NCBI GenBank assembly: GCA_026418875.1
Contig: JAOAAM010000040.1
Location: forward strand, 1 to 8,235
Length of the DNA stretch: 8,235 nt
Source: Gemmataceae bacterium
GTDB lineage: Bacteria; Planctomycetota; Planctomycetia; Gemmatales; Gemmataceae
Reading direction: 5' to 3'
Shown: positions 1-5,184 of the stretch, in pieces
Numbering within the stretch: position 1 is the stretch's first letter
How the letters are laid out: every line of letters begins with the position of its first letter
Translations under genes and position numbers: made by a program
The notes under the pieces: model-generated
Databases searched by the model: none
Told to the model about the DNA's origin: nothing
What the model saw: the letters and a program-made list of their open reading frames with translations, nothing else

Positions 1-18
1 GATGTGTATAAGAGACAG
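1..18. other. Residual Tn5/Nextera mosaic-end adapter (not genomic)
   Basis: The window opens with GATGTGTATAAGAGACAG, which is the 19-base Tn5 mosaic-end sequence used in tagmentation libraries minus its first A. It sits exactly at the sequence end, as expected for untrimmed adapter at a contig terminus. Genomic sequence probably starts at base 19. A plus-strand reading frame beginning at base 4 starts with the peptide MYKRQ, which is simply the translated adapter, so it should not be annotated as a gene. Confidence 0.96.
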
Positions 19-30
19 AGCCTAGGCCGA

Positions 31-858
31 TCAACCAGGGCTAATGTCAAGCGACCAGTCGATGCGGGGCGGGTTGGTGCCCGGGACGCAGGCGTACTGA
101 CTGAAATCGGTGACTCCCTCGTCCCGGAGAAAGTCTTCGTCAATAAGCGTTCGGCCCGTGATCTCTCCCGGCGATTTGCGGAATAATCGGAGCACGCAAT
201 CGACGAGGATGTCCGGCTTACGCCACAACTCCGGTCGGCCCAGTTGCCAATGGATCGTCGCTTGACTTTCGATCATCGTCGCCGGCCAGAGCGAGTTGAC
301 CGCGATGTTTTCGGCTCGAACCTCTTCCGCCAAGCCGACAGTTAGCAGCGTCATGCCCAGCTTCGAGATGGCGTAGGCGATTTTGCCGACTGCCAACCGA
401 GGCTCCAGCGGCGGCGACATGTTGATGATGTGGCCGAATCGTTGCCGCATCATGATCGGAAGGACCGCCCGGCAACAGAGAAACGCCCCGCGGGCATTCA
501 CGTCCATCACCAGGTCGAAACGCTTCGCTGGTGTTTCGAGCAGCGGCTTCCAGAACAACGCCCCGGCATTGTTGATGAGGAAGTCGATGCGCCCGAAGCG
601 TGCTTCCGCCTCCCGCGCCATGGCGTCGATCTGTTCCTCGAAGCGTACATCCACGACGAGGGGCAGTGCCGAAACCCCGAGTTTTTCCACTTCTTCGGCC
701 ACGCTGTAGATTGAGCCGGGCAATTCCTCGCGGGATGTGGTGGATTTCGCGGCGATCACCACGTGGCAACCGTGGCGTGCCAAGCCCAAGGCCATCGCCC
801 GGCCGATCCCTCGGCTGGCCCCCGTGACGAGAGCAACCCGATCGCGAAGGTCGATCAT
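31..858 (-). CDS. HSDL2-like short-chain dehydrogenase/reductase
   Basis: A 275-residue classical-type SDR with a Rossmann fold, expected to be a cytosolic NAD(P)(H)-dependent oxidoreductase. The cofactor loop TGASRGIG is at residues 12-19, VVDVR around 68-72, NNAG at 96-99, a structural Asn at 121, and the catalytic Ser148, Tyr162 and Lys166 (YAISK) are all present. The segments INMSPPLEP, AVNSLWPATMIES and the C-terminal TGRTLIDEDFLRDEGV and YACVPG closely resemble the N-terminal domain of hydroxysteroid dehydrogenase-like 2, from memory of that family. The SCP2 lipid-binding domain of animal HSDL2 is absent, and the protein ends where the SDR part would end. The ATG start is supported by AGGAAGGA (865-872), 6 nt upstream. 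It lies 42 nt downstream of the sulfotransferase gene and is probably co-transcribed with it. The substrate is unknown; a fatty-acyl or steroid-like alcohol/ketone is only a guess from the eukaryotic relative. Confidence 0.93.
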   Translation of the reverse strand: MIDLRDRVALVTGASRGIGRAMALGLARHGCHVVIAAKSTTSREELPGSIYSVAEEVEKLGVSALPLVVDVRFEEQIDAMAREAEARFGRIDFLINNAGALFWKPLLETPAKRFDLVMDVNARGAFLCCRAVLPIMMRQRFGHIINMSPPLEPRLAVGKIAYAISKLGMTLLTVGLAEEVRAENIAVNSLWPATMIESQATIHWQLGRPELWRKPDILVDCVLRLFRKSPGEITGRTLIDEDFLRDEGVTDFSQYACVPGTNPPRIDWSLDISPG

Positions 859-864
859 CGCTGA

Positions 865-872
865 TCCTTCCT
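865..872 (-). promoter_or_regulatory. Ribosome binding site of the HSDL2-like SDR gene
   Basis: Minus-strand AGGAAGGA ends 6 nt before the ATG at 858. It supports this start and independent translation initiation within the 42-nt spacer after the sulfotransferase stop codon. Confidence 0.75.
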
Positions 873-900
873 TGTGGGGTCACGCTTGCGGAACCCGTGG

Positions 901-2010
901 TCACCGCTCGGCGGAGATTCCGGGTTGCGCCTCGACCGCCCAACGCTCCAGTAAACCAGGGTCCGGCGGCGGAGCGTGATGTAGCTCCCGTGGTCCTCGA
1001 CGCCATGGAGCCGCAATCCACTGCAGCCAACGAGCGAACTGGTCCACATAACGGTAACGCCGAGCGCTCATCCGCTCCCGCATCGCCTCCAACCAGTGAG
1101 CGCGATCCCGCGCATACTGTAACAACTCCTCGAATCGACGCTGCAACTCCTCGTGCCGCCGCGACAGTTCGGTCCATCGAGCCTCGGCGTCTTCGGCCTG
1201 TCGCTCCCATTCGAGCGCTTGGCGAAAAGCGATGGCAGACACCCCTGCCTGGGGCGGCGATTGCGTCGGTCGCGGGAATTCACCCGCCTCGGAAAGCTGG
1301 TCGTACATTTGGATCCAAGGCTGCGGCAGCCCCGCCTCCTCCAAAGCGGCCCGATTCATCCCGTGGTGACGCAAATTGGCCTGACGTCCTCCGTCGGCTC
1401 GAGCCAACGATTCGTCATCGGGATTTGGCAAGCCGCAGAACGCCACGACTCGACGCAAGTGCGACGCGGGTGCCTCCAGAATCGCCTCGTAATGACACAC
1501 CACGCAGTCGACCAGCGGGAGAGACCGGAACAATCGCTCGTGATAGTCCAGCCATAAGCGCAAACCGGTCCACAACGACAGGCCGTCCCGTCGCGTCAGG
1601 GAACAGGCCACCTCTACCGGATTGCGAACGCAGAGGACGACGCGGAGGTCAGGCCAGAGCGATCGCCAGAAGTCCAGGGTGATGGTGGTGCGTGGATCCT
1701 TCCAGCCCCAAGGCTCTCGAAGGTTCATTTTTTCCGGCAGGGCAGCAGCCGCGCGGCGGATCTCATCCAACCGTGGATCGGAGATCCAACCGTCGGGCCA
1801 CGTCGGGGGTGCCGACCAAGAGCCGCCAAACGAGCCGAGCAGTAATTCGTTGATGTGAACGAACTCGAGGTTTTCCCAGAATCCCTCGGGATTATCGAAC
1901 GCCGGACCCATGAGCTTTTCGGTCGGCCCCAACTCCAGGCCGAGCAGATTCAGCATGCGGGTCAGCATCGACGTGCCGGAGCGATGCATGCCGACGATGG
2001 CGATGGGCAT
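901..2010 (-). CDS. P-loop sulfotransferase family protein with C-terminal coiled coil
   Basis: A 369-residue protein of the sulfotransferase superfamily, predicted to move a sulfuryl group from PAPS to a hydroxyl or amine acceptor. The 5'-phosphosulfate-binding loop GMHRSGTSML is at residues 7-16, right at the N terminus. WGWKDPR (101-107) and RNPVEVACSL (129-138) match the region that contacts the 3'-phosphate of PAPS, and HYE (173-175) follows as in many family members. The catalytic part appears to end near residue 240. A Pro-rich linker (about 242-255) leads to a charged heptad-like segment (about 261-318, rich in E, R, L and Q) that looks like a coiled coil, then a basic aromatic stretch and a Pro-rich tail. 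No signal peptide or clear membrane segment is seen. The start is the ATG at 2010 with GGAGG 8 nt upstream. The acceptor cannot be told; surface glycan or peptide sulfation are possibilities. There is no PAPS synthesis gene nearby. Confidence 0.9.
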   Translation of the reverse strand: MPIAIVGMHRSGTSMLTRMLNLLGLELGPTEKLMGPAFDNPEGFWENLEFVHINELLLGSFGGSWSAPPTWPDGWISDPRLDEIRRAAAALPEKMNLREPWGWKDPRTTITLDFWRSLWPDLRVVLCVRNPVEVACSLTRRDGLSLWTGLRLWLDYHERLFRSLPLVDCVVCHYEAILEAPASHLRRVVAFCGLPNPDDESLARADGGRQANLRHHGMNRAALEEAGLPQPWIQMYDQLSEAGEFPRPTQSPPQAGVSAIAFRQALEWERQAEDAEARWTELSRRHEELQRRFEELLQYARDRAHWLEAMRERMSARRYRYVDQFARWLQWIAAPWRRGPRELHHAPPPDPGLLERWAVEAQPGISAER

Positions 2011-2018
2011 GGCGGAAG

Positions 2019-2023
2019 CCTCC
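2019..2023 (-). promoter_or_regulatory. Ribosome binding site of the sulfotransferase gene
   Basis: Minus-strand GGAGG with 8 nt to the ATG at 2010. It fixes the start so that the nucleotide-binding loop begins at residue 7, which is normal for the family. Confidence 0.8.
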
Positions 2024-2080
2024 GTGCTTGAACCGAGACCTTCGTTCCCAAATCAGACTCGCACTGATCGTGAGACATTC

Positions 2081-2096
2081 CTGAGAAATATCTCAG
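2081..2096. repeat. Perfect 6-bp inverted repeat in the sulfotransferase leader
   Basis: CTGAGA-AATA-TCTCAG is a perfect dyad with a 4-nt centre, 71 nt upstream of the sulfotransferase ATG. It lies between a weak promoter candidate (2123-2151) and the start codon. It could be an operator half-site pair or a small RNA hairpin. No known regulator site is recognised, and a 6-bp dyad can arise by chance. Confidence 0.3.
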
Positions 2097-2122
2097 AGAG
2101 CAGGTCGCGTGGAATTGGCCAT

Positions 2123-2151
2123 ACCATACGAAAATTCGGCAAGGGTGGAAA
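2123..2151 (-). promoter_or_regulatory. Weak sigma70-like promoter candidate for the sulfotransferase/SDR pair
   Basis: On the minus strand, TTTCCA (2146-2151) and TATGGT (2123-2128) are separated by 17 nt, each matching 4 of 6 consensus bases. It sits in a locally AT-richer part of the 206-nt gap upstream of the sulfotransferase gene. The location is sensible but the match is weak, and planctomycete promoters are poorly defined. Confidence 0.2.
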
Positions 2152-2196
2152 CACACATGGGGCAGCCCCGGATCCGACCGTGGCCACCCCAAGGAA

Positions 2197-2214
2197 GCCT
2201 CACCTGAGAGAGGC
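2197..2214 (-). terminator. Hairpin just after the phosphofructokinase stop codon
   Basis: On the minus strand, GCCTC, an 8-nt loop and GAGGC begin 2 nt after the TGA of the phosphofructokinase gene. It is followed by TTCCTT, a poor U-tract. An alternative inner pairing of CTCA with TGAG overlaps it. It may be a weak intrinsic terminator or a 3'-end stabilising hairpin; the stem is only 5 bp. Confidence 0.35.
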
Positions 2215-2216
2215 GG

Positions 2217-3617
2217 TCATTTCGATCGCCAAGGGGCCGTGCCTTGACCGATCAGGTAACCAAACCGCTGCCGGATTTCGTCCGGCGACTTCCCAGCGAC
2301 CTGGGCAATTCGATGCAACATCCCGGCGTCGTCGAAATCGCGTCGGTCCAGCCGGTGCATGTAGTGACGTGCCACTTCGTAAATCTCACCGTGAACCTCG
2401 ACCTTTCGCGTCGGAAGTCGATCGCGCCCTTTGAAGATTTCGGAGAAGTGCATCGGCAACATCTTCCCCTGGTGGAAGCTGATGAGCGCCCCGTCGCGAT
2501 CCTCGGGCCGCTCCGAAAGCAAGTATTTCACCGCGCAATAGCCCAGGTTGCGAGTGTACTCGACATCGAAGGGGATCGGGTCGGCACAGCGTAGTTCATA
2601 ACCAAGGTCTTTATCGACGAAGGTGGTCTTAATGCCGACCTCGGCTCCGTACACGGTTAGGGCATCTTTCACCATTTTGGCGAACTCGATTTCGCCGAGC
2701 CGGGGATGGCCGAACGGGTCCAGTTCGATCTTGCCGTAGACAGCTCCGGTGGGGTAATCCATGTGCCGGGCCAGTTCTTCCATGGCGGCTTCGAGTCGGC
2801 GAACGCCGATCCCCTCGATCAGGCCCTCGGCAAGGACGACAATGCCGTACTCTTTGCCGATCGCCTTCCGTTTGAGCATCGTGCCGAGGATGATGTCGAT
2901 GACTTCGCGGAAATGGATTTTGGCGCCGGGTTTTTTCCCTTCGGCTGGGGCCTCTTCCGGTTCATCGGGGCGATCGTCGAACTCCTCGGGGATGATGGTC
3001 AGGTGCGCGGCCGCGGATTTCCCGATCCCCAAGGCGAGATGGCCCGCCGCACGGCCCATGCTCACGACGATGTACCACCGGCCCGTGGTCTTCGCATCCT
3101 CCGCCAAGGCCTTCACCAACTCCACCCCCTTGTGCCTCGCCGTCTCGAAGCCGAACGTGGGCGTCCAGCCGGGCAGCGGGATGTCGTTGTCGATGGTCTT
3201 GGGGACATGGGCCACGCGCAAGGCACCCTGAGAGGCCTGGAAAATTTTGTTGGCCGAGAACGCGGTGTCATCCCCACCGATCGAAACCAGATGCGTCACG
3301 CCGAGCTTCTGGAAGCATTCCATCACTTCGGGTAGTCGGTCGCGGCCAACCTTGTCATCTTTCTTCGCCGGGTTGGTCCTCGACGTTCCCAGAATGGATC
3401 CGCCCTTGTCATACACGCGAATCACTTGGTCGATGGTCAGTTCCCGCACCCGAGAGGTATCACCTTTCACCAGCCACTTGTACCCATCGGGAATGCCCAG
3501 GACCGTGAAGCCACGATTGACCGCTTCGATGGTCGCGGCACTAATCACCCCGTTGATCCCCGGAGCGGGTCCGCCGCCGACCAGAATCGCCAATTTTTTT
3601 CGGGTCGTGTCTGCCAT
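2217..3617 (-). CDS. Pyrophosphate-type 6-phosphofructokinase
   Basis: A 466-residue phosphofructokinase of the PfkA/PFP superfamily that interconverts fructose 6-phosphate and fructose 1,6-bisphosphate in glycolysis. The N-terminal phosphate loop is GGGPAPGIN (14-22). The phosphoryl-donor site reads GGDD (114-117) and the catalytic loop PKTIDND (139-145). An Asp after GGD and a Lys before TID mark PPi-dependent enzymes, while ATP enzymes have Gly at both places. PPi is therefore the predicted donor and the reaction should be reversible. Other family segments are TFGFETA (154-160), MGRAAGHLA (188-196, sugar-phosphate binding) and AEG (263-265). It is longer than the roughly 320-340 residues of short bacterial enzymes; a Pro/Glu-rich linker (about 214-231) is one insertion. 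ATG start, AGGTGA 4 nt upstream. It is separated from the MCE gene by 217 nt with its own candidate promoter and leader hairpin, so it may be transcribed alone. Confidence 0.96.
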   Translation of the reverse strand: MADTTRKKLAILVGGGPAPGINGVISAATIEAVNRGFTVLGIPDGYKWLVKGDTSRVRELTIDQVIRVYDKGGSILGTSRTNPAKKDDKVGRDRLPEVMECFQKLGVTHLVSIGGDDTAFSANKIFQASQGALRVAHVPKTIDNDIPLPGWTPTFGFETARHKGVELVKALAEDAKTTGRWYIVVSMGRAAGHLALGIGKSAAAHLTIIPEEFDDRPDEPEEAPAEGKKPGAKIHFREVIDIILGTMLKRKAIGKEYGIVVLAEGLIEGIGVRRLEAAMEELARHMDYPTGAVYGKIELDPFGHPRLGEIEFAKMVKDALTVYGAEVGIKTTFVDKDLGYELRCADPIPFDVEYTRNLGYCAVKYLLSERPEDRDGALISFHQGKMLPMHFSEIFKGRDRLPTRKVEVHGEIYEVARHYMHRLDRRDFDDAGMLHRIAQVAGKSPDEIRQRFGYLIGQGTAPWRSK

Positions 3618-3621
3618 GATC

Positions 3622-3627
3622 TCACCT
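3622..3627 (-). promoter_or_regulatory. Ribosome binding site of the phosphofructokinase gene
   Basis: Minus-strand AGGTGA ends 4 nt before the ATG at 3617, so its AGG core is 7 nt away. The leader hairpin (3640-3662) ends 12 nt upstream of it, so the hairpin would not directly occlude this site unless a larger alternative fold forms. Confidence 0.65.
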
Positions 3628-3639
3628 GACTTTCTTCAG

Positions 3640-3662
3640 GGAATCGACGCCTTGTCGATTCC
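3640..3662. repeat. Perfect 9-bp inverted repeat in the phosphofructokinase leader
   Basis: GGAATCGAC and GTCGATTCC flank a 5-nt centre (GCCTT on the plus strand). Symmetry continues outward to about 3635-3667 with two mismatched positions. It sits 22 nt upstream of the phosphofructokinase ATG, downstream of a candidate promoter. On the minus strand it is not followed by a U-run, so it is not a standard intrinsic terminator. It could be an operator or an RNA hairpin acting on translation or stability. A second small imperfect dyad (CAAC/GTTG with a bulge, 3665-3683) lies next to it. Confidence 0.6.
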
Positions 3663-3741
3663 TTCAACCATGTCAGGATGTTGGCCCCGCGATGGATTTC
3701 AAGGGAGGGGGCGGTGCGAAAACCATGCACGCCTCGGGATG

Positions 3742-3769
3742 AGTATTCGTCACGGAAGATTGGAGTCAA
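3742..3769 (-). promoter_or_regulatory. Candidate sigma70-like promoter of the phosphofructokinase gene
   Basis: On the minus strand, TTGACT (3764-3769; 5 of 6 consensus bases) and AATACT (3742-3747; 4 of 6) are spaced by 16 nt. Transcription would start near 3735 and give a leader of about 118 nt containing the 9-bp inverted repeat. This is the best promoter-like sequence in the window, but it is untested. Confidence 0.35.
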
Positions 3770-3801
3770 TGCTTGCGCCGCCCAATTCAGCACAACGGAG
3801 T

Positions 3802-3820
3802 CGATTGGGTTCGACAATCG
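3802..3820 (-). terminator. Small hairpin downstream of the MCE gene
   Basis: CGATTG and CAATCG flank a 7-nt loop, 14 nt past the MCE gene's TGA. An overlapping alternative pairs GTCG (3800-3803) with CGAC (3812-3815). No U-tract follows on the minus strand. It could contribute to 3'-end formation, but the evidence is thin. Confidence 0.2.
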
Positions 3821-3834
3821 GACCAGACACAGCC

Positions 3835-4938
3835 TCAGCGCGGTCGAAAAAGCAGGATTTCCGTTCGATGCGGCGGCAACGACTCGCGTTCGGGGATCGG
3901 CGGAGGGGAATATCCCATGCCCAATGAGGTGATCTTGCGACTCGAAAGCCAACTGATGCGGTGAGCTTTCAAGGAATCGCGCAAATAATTTGCGACCGCT
4001 TCGCTTTGCTTCAGGGTCAGCATTTGAGCCGCCTGGCCGGGCAGCTCTTTCGACTCCGGATTCAAGTAGGAGACCACGACGATTTCAGTCTCGCTTGACT
4101 TTCCGTTTTCGAACCAAGACGACAAATTGCTCAAGTGCTGCCGTCCTTCAGCGGATAACGTACAAGTTCCCGGTTCAAACAGATCTCGGACATCGAACAC
4201 CCGACGGTCGCAGTCTCGATCCGGCCGATAAAGGATCGCCAAGGTGTCTTCCACATAGTTCCGCACCAAAGGCATGCGTTTGATGGCCTCGGCATCCTGC
4301 TTCAATGTCGCAAACGCCTCTTTGCCTTCATTCAGGGCTTCTTGCGTCTTCTGTAGACTTTGCTGGGCTTGGAGGACCATCTCTTGGATCAGCTTGACGA
4401 GGCGGACCAATTCGACGTGAGCTTCATCCGTTCGCACGAGCTTCGAGATGGTACCTTGGCCTTCCCGCAGGTCGCTCAAGGTGCGAGTGGCCTCCGCGAC
4501 GAGATCCGTCAAGGCTCGCGGTTCCGCGACAGCAATTTCGTCCCCGTCCGACAGCAGCCGGTTTTTCTGTTGGCCGGGTTCGATGTTCAATACCTTTGCC
4601 CCGAACATCCCATCGCTGACGACCTGCAAGCGCGAGTCGCTTGGCATCAGCGGCTGGAACCGTCGTTTGACTTTGAATCGAACGACGATGCGTTGAGTCG
4701 GGTCATCCACGGGGATATCCACGGCCGTGACGTGCCCCGCCTCCAAGCCACGGTAGCGCACGGGAGTGCCGCGCTCGATCCCATGAACTTGTTGGAAGCC
4801 GGCATGAAGCTCGAAAGTGTCGTCGAACAGGCCGCGCCGAGTCCCGATTTGGTAGGCGGCCCAACCAACCAGACCGAAGGCAATTAGCACCACCGATCCC
4901 AAGGCGATGGCTTGAATCCGTGACAGGGAGCGGGACAC
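3835..4938 (-). CDS. MCE (MlaD-type) envelope protein fused to an OmpA-like domain
   Basis: A 367-residue protein with a single N-terminal membrane anchor (about residues 9-31) and the rest predicted to face the periplasm. Residues about 39-120 form an MCE/MlaD domain (GIERGTPVRYRGLEAGHV at 53-70, then VSDGMFGAKVLNIEPG at 107-122), as in lipid-transport systems such as Mla. A long helical, probably coiled-coil segment follows (about 141-218). Residues about 247-367 look OmpA-like: VFDVRDLFEPGTCTLSAEG, a helix, TEIVVVSYLN, LTLKQSEAVANYL (307-319) and a final HRTEILLF. The usual peptidoglycan-binding Asp and Arg seem replaced (Leu292/Asn293 and Gln311), so binding is doubtful. Cys243 and Cys259 are the only cysteines and might pair. 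The start is GTG, chosen because GAGGA lies 6 nt upstream and the anchor follows at once. No MlaE or MlaF partner is adjacent. The MCE call is firm; the OmpA-like call is likely. Confidence 0.88.
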   Translation of the reverse strand: MSRSLSRIQAIALGSVVLIAFGLVGWAAYQIGTRRGLFDDTFELHAGFQQVHGIERGTPVRYRGLEAGHVTAVDIPVDDPTQRIVVRFKVKRRFQPLMPSDSRLQVVSDGMFGAKVLNIEPGQQKNRLLSDGDEIAVAEPRALTDLVAEATRTLSDLREGQGTISKLVRTDEAHVELVRLVKLIQEMVLQAQQSLQKTQEALNEGKEAFATLKQDAEAIKRMPLVRNYVEDTLAILYRPDRDCDRRVFDVRDLFEPGTCTLSAEGRQHLSNLSSWFENGKSSETEIVVVSYLNPESKELPGQAAQMLTLKQSEAVANYLRDSLKAHRISWLSSRKITSLGMGYSPPPIPERESLPPHRTEILLFRPR

Positions 4939-4944
4939 GGCAAA

Positions 4945-4949
4945 TCCTC
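4945..4949 (-). promoter_or_regulatory. Ribosome binding site deciding the GTG start of the MCE gene
   Basis: Minus-strand GAGGA is 6 nt upstream of GTG at 4938. This makes GTG the likely start and puts a short basic N terminus before the membrane anchor. Confidence 0.65.
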
Positions 4950-5010
4950 AGCGGATACGAGAATGGCGACGCAAAAGCCACGTCGCTCAATGTATCAGAG
5001 GACCGGGGCG

Positions 5011-5100
5011 TGCCGGATTGGGGCCCACCGGATCGCCGTATGCCGGTTCACTGCATTCCGGATCGCTGAATACCGGTTTGCCAGATCCTGGCTCGCCGCG
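5011..5100. repeat. Six degenerate 15-bp tandem units with a 30-bp higher-order period
   Basis: The 90 bp break into six consecutive 15-mers sharing CCGG (or CTGG in the last) at unit positions 3-6. Even units are more alike: CACCGGATCGCCGTA, TTCCGGATCGCTGAA and TCCTGGCTCGCCGCG. Odd units begin TGCCGG, TGCCGG and TACCGG. By hand alignment, units 2 and 4 share 11 of 15 bases; units 1/3, 3/5 and 4/6 share about 9 of 15. The array fills the centre of the 246-nt gap upstream of the MCE gene. Because 15 is a multiple of 3, every reading frame across it shows a five-residue rhythm; one plus-strand frame reads R-I/F every five residues. I judge it noncoding. Confidence 0.75.
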
Positions 5101-5146
5101 ATACCTCCCCTAATAGTATCTCGTGACTCCGCGGAAATATTGCGCG

Positions 5147-5171
5147 CCGAGACATCGGGAGGCGATTTTTT
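5147..5171 (+). terminator. Weak stem followed by a six-T run, in a plus-strand sense only
   Basis: CCGA-GACA-TCGG (5147-5158) is followed 7 nt later by TTTTTT (5166-5171). It would act only on plus-strand transcripts, and there is no plus-strand gene here. It might block antisense transcription into the oxidoreductase gene. The 4-bp stem is too short to be convincing. Confidence 0.15.
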
Positions 5172-5184
5172 CTGCCAAGAGAAC

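Noticed and set aside
877..896. GGGT/ACCC stem after the sulfotransferase stop codon
   Set aside because: Only 4 bp with a 12-nt loop and no U-tract; not convincing and less structured than the other post-stop hairpins.
218..1210. A 330-codon minus-strand frame overlapping two genes
   Set aside because: It crosses from the sulfotransferase gene into the SDR gene in a different frame, is rich in Arg, Gly and Ser, and has no domain. It is a shadow frame.
897..1682. A 261-codon plus-strand frame rich in Arg, Pro, Ala and Thr
   Set aside because: Antisense shadow of the sulfotransferase gene; low-complexity composition typical of out-of-frame GC-rich DNA.
2159..2187. Cluster of short palindromes (GGGGCAGCCCC, CGGATCCG, GTGGCCAC) downstream of the phosphofructokinase gene
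   Set aside because: Each is short and common in GC-rich DNA, they do not nest into one stem, and no U-tract follows.
2706..3335. A 209-codon plus-strand frame inside the phosphofructokinase gene
   Set aside because: It lies wholly antisense to a gene with clear active-site motifs and has no motif of its own.
5011..5100. CRISPR array
   Set aside because: The repeating unit is 15 bp, contiguous and diverged, with no unique spacers between identical repeats and no cas genes nearby.
5113..5141. A possible promoter for the MCE gene with TACTAT as -10 in an AT-richer patch
   Set aside because: No acceptable -35 sequence is found at 16-18 nt spacing; the hexamer at 17 nt is AATATT.
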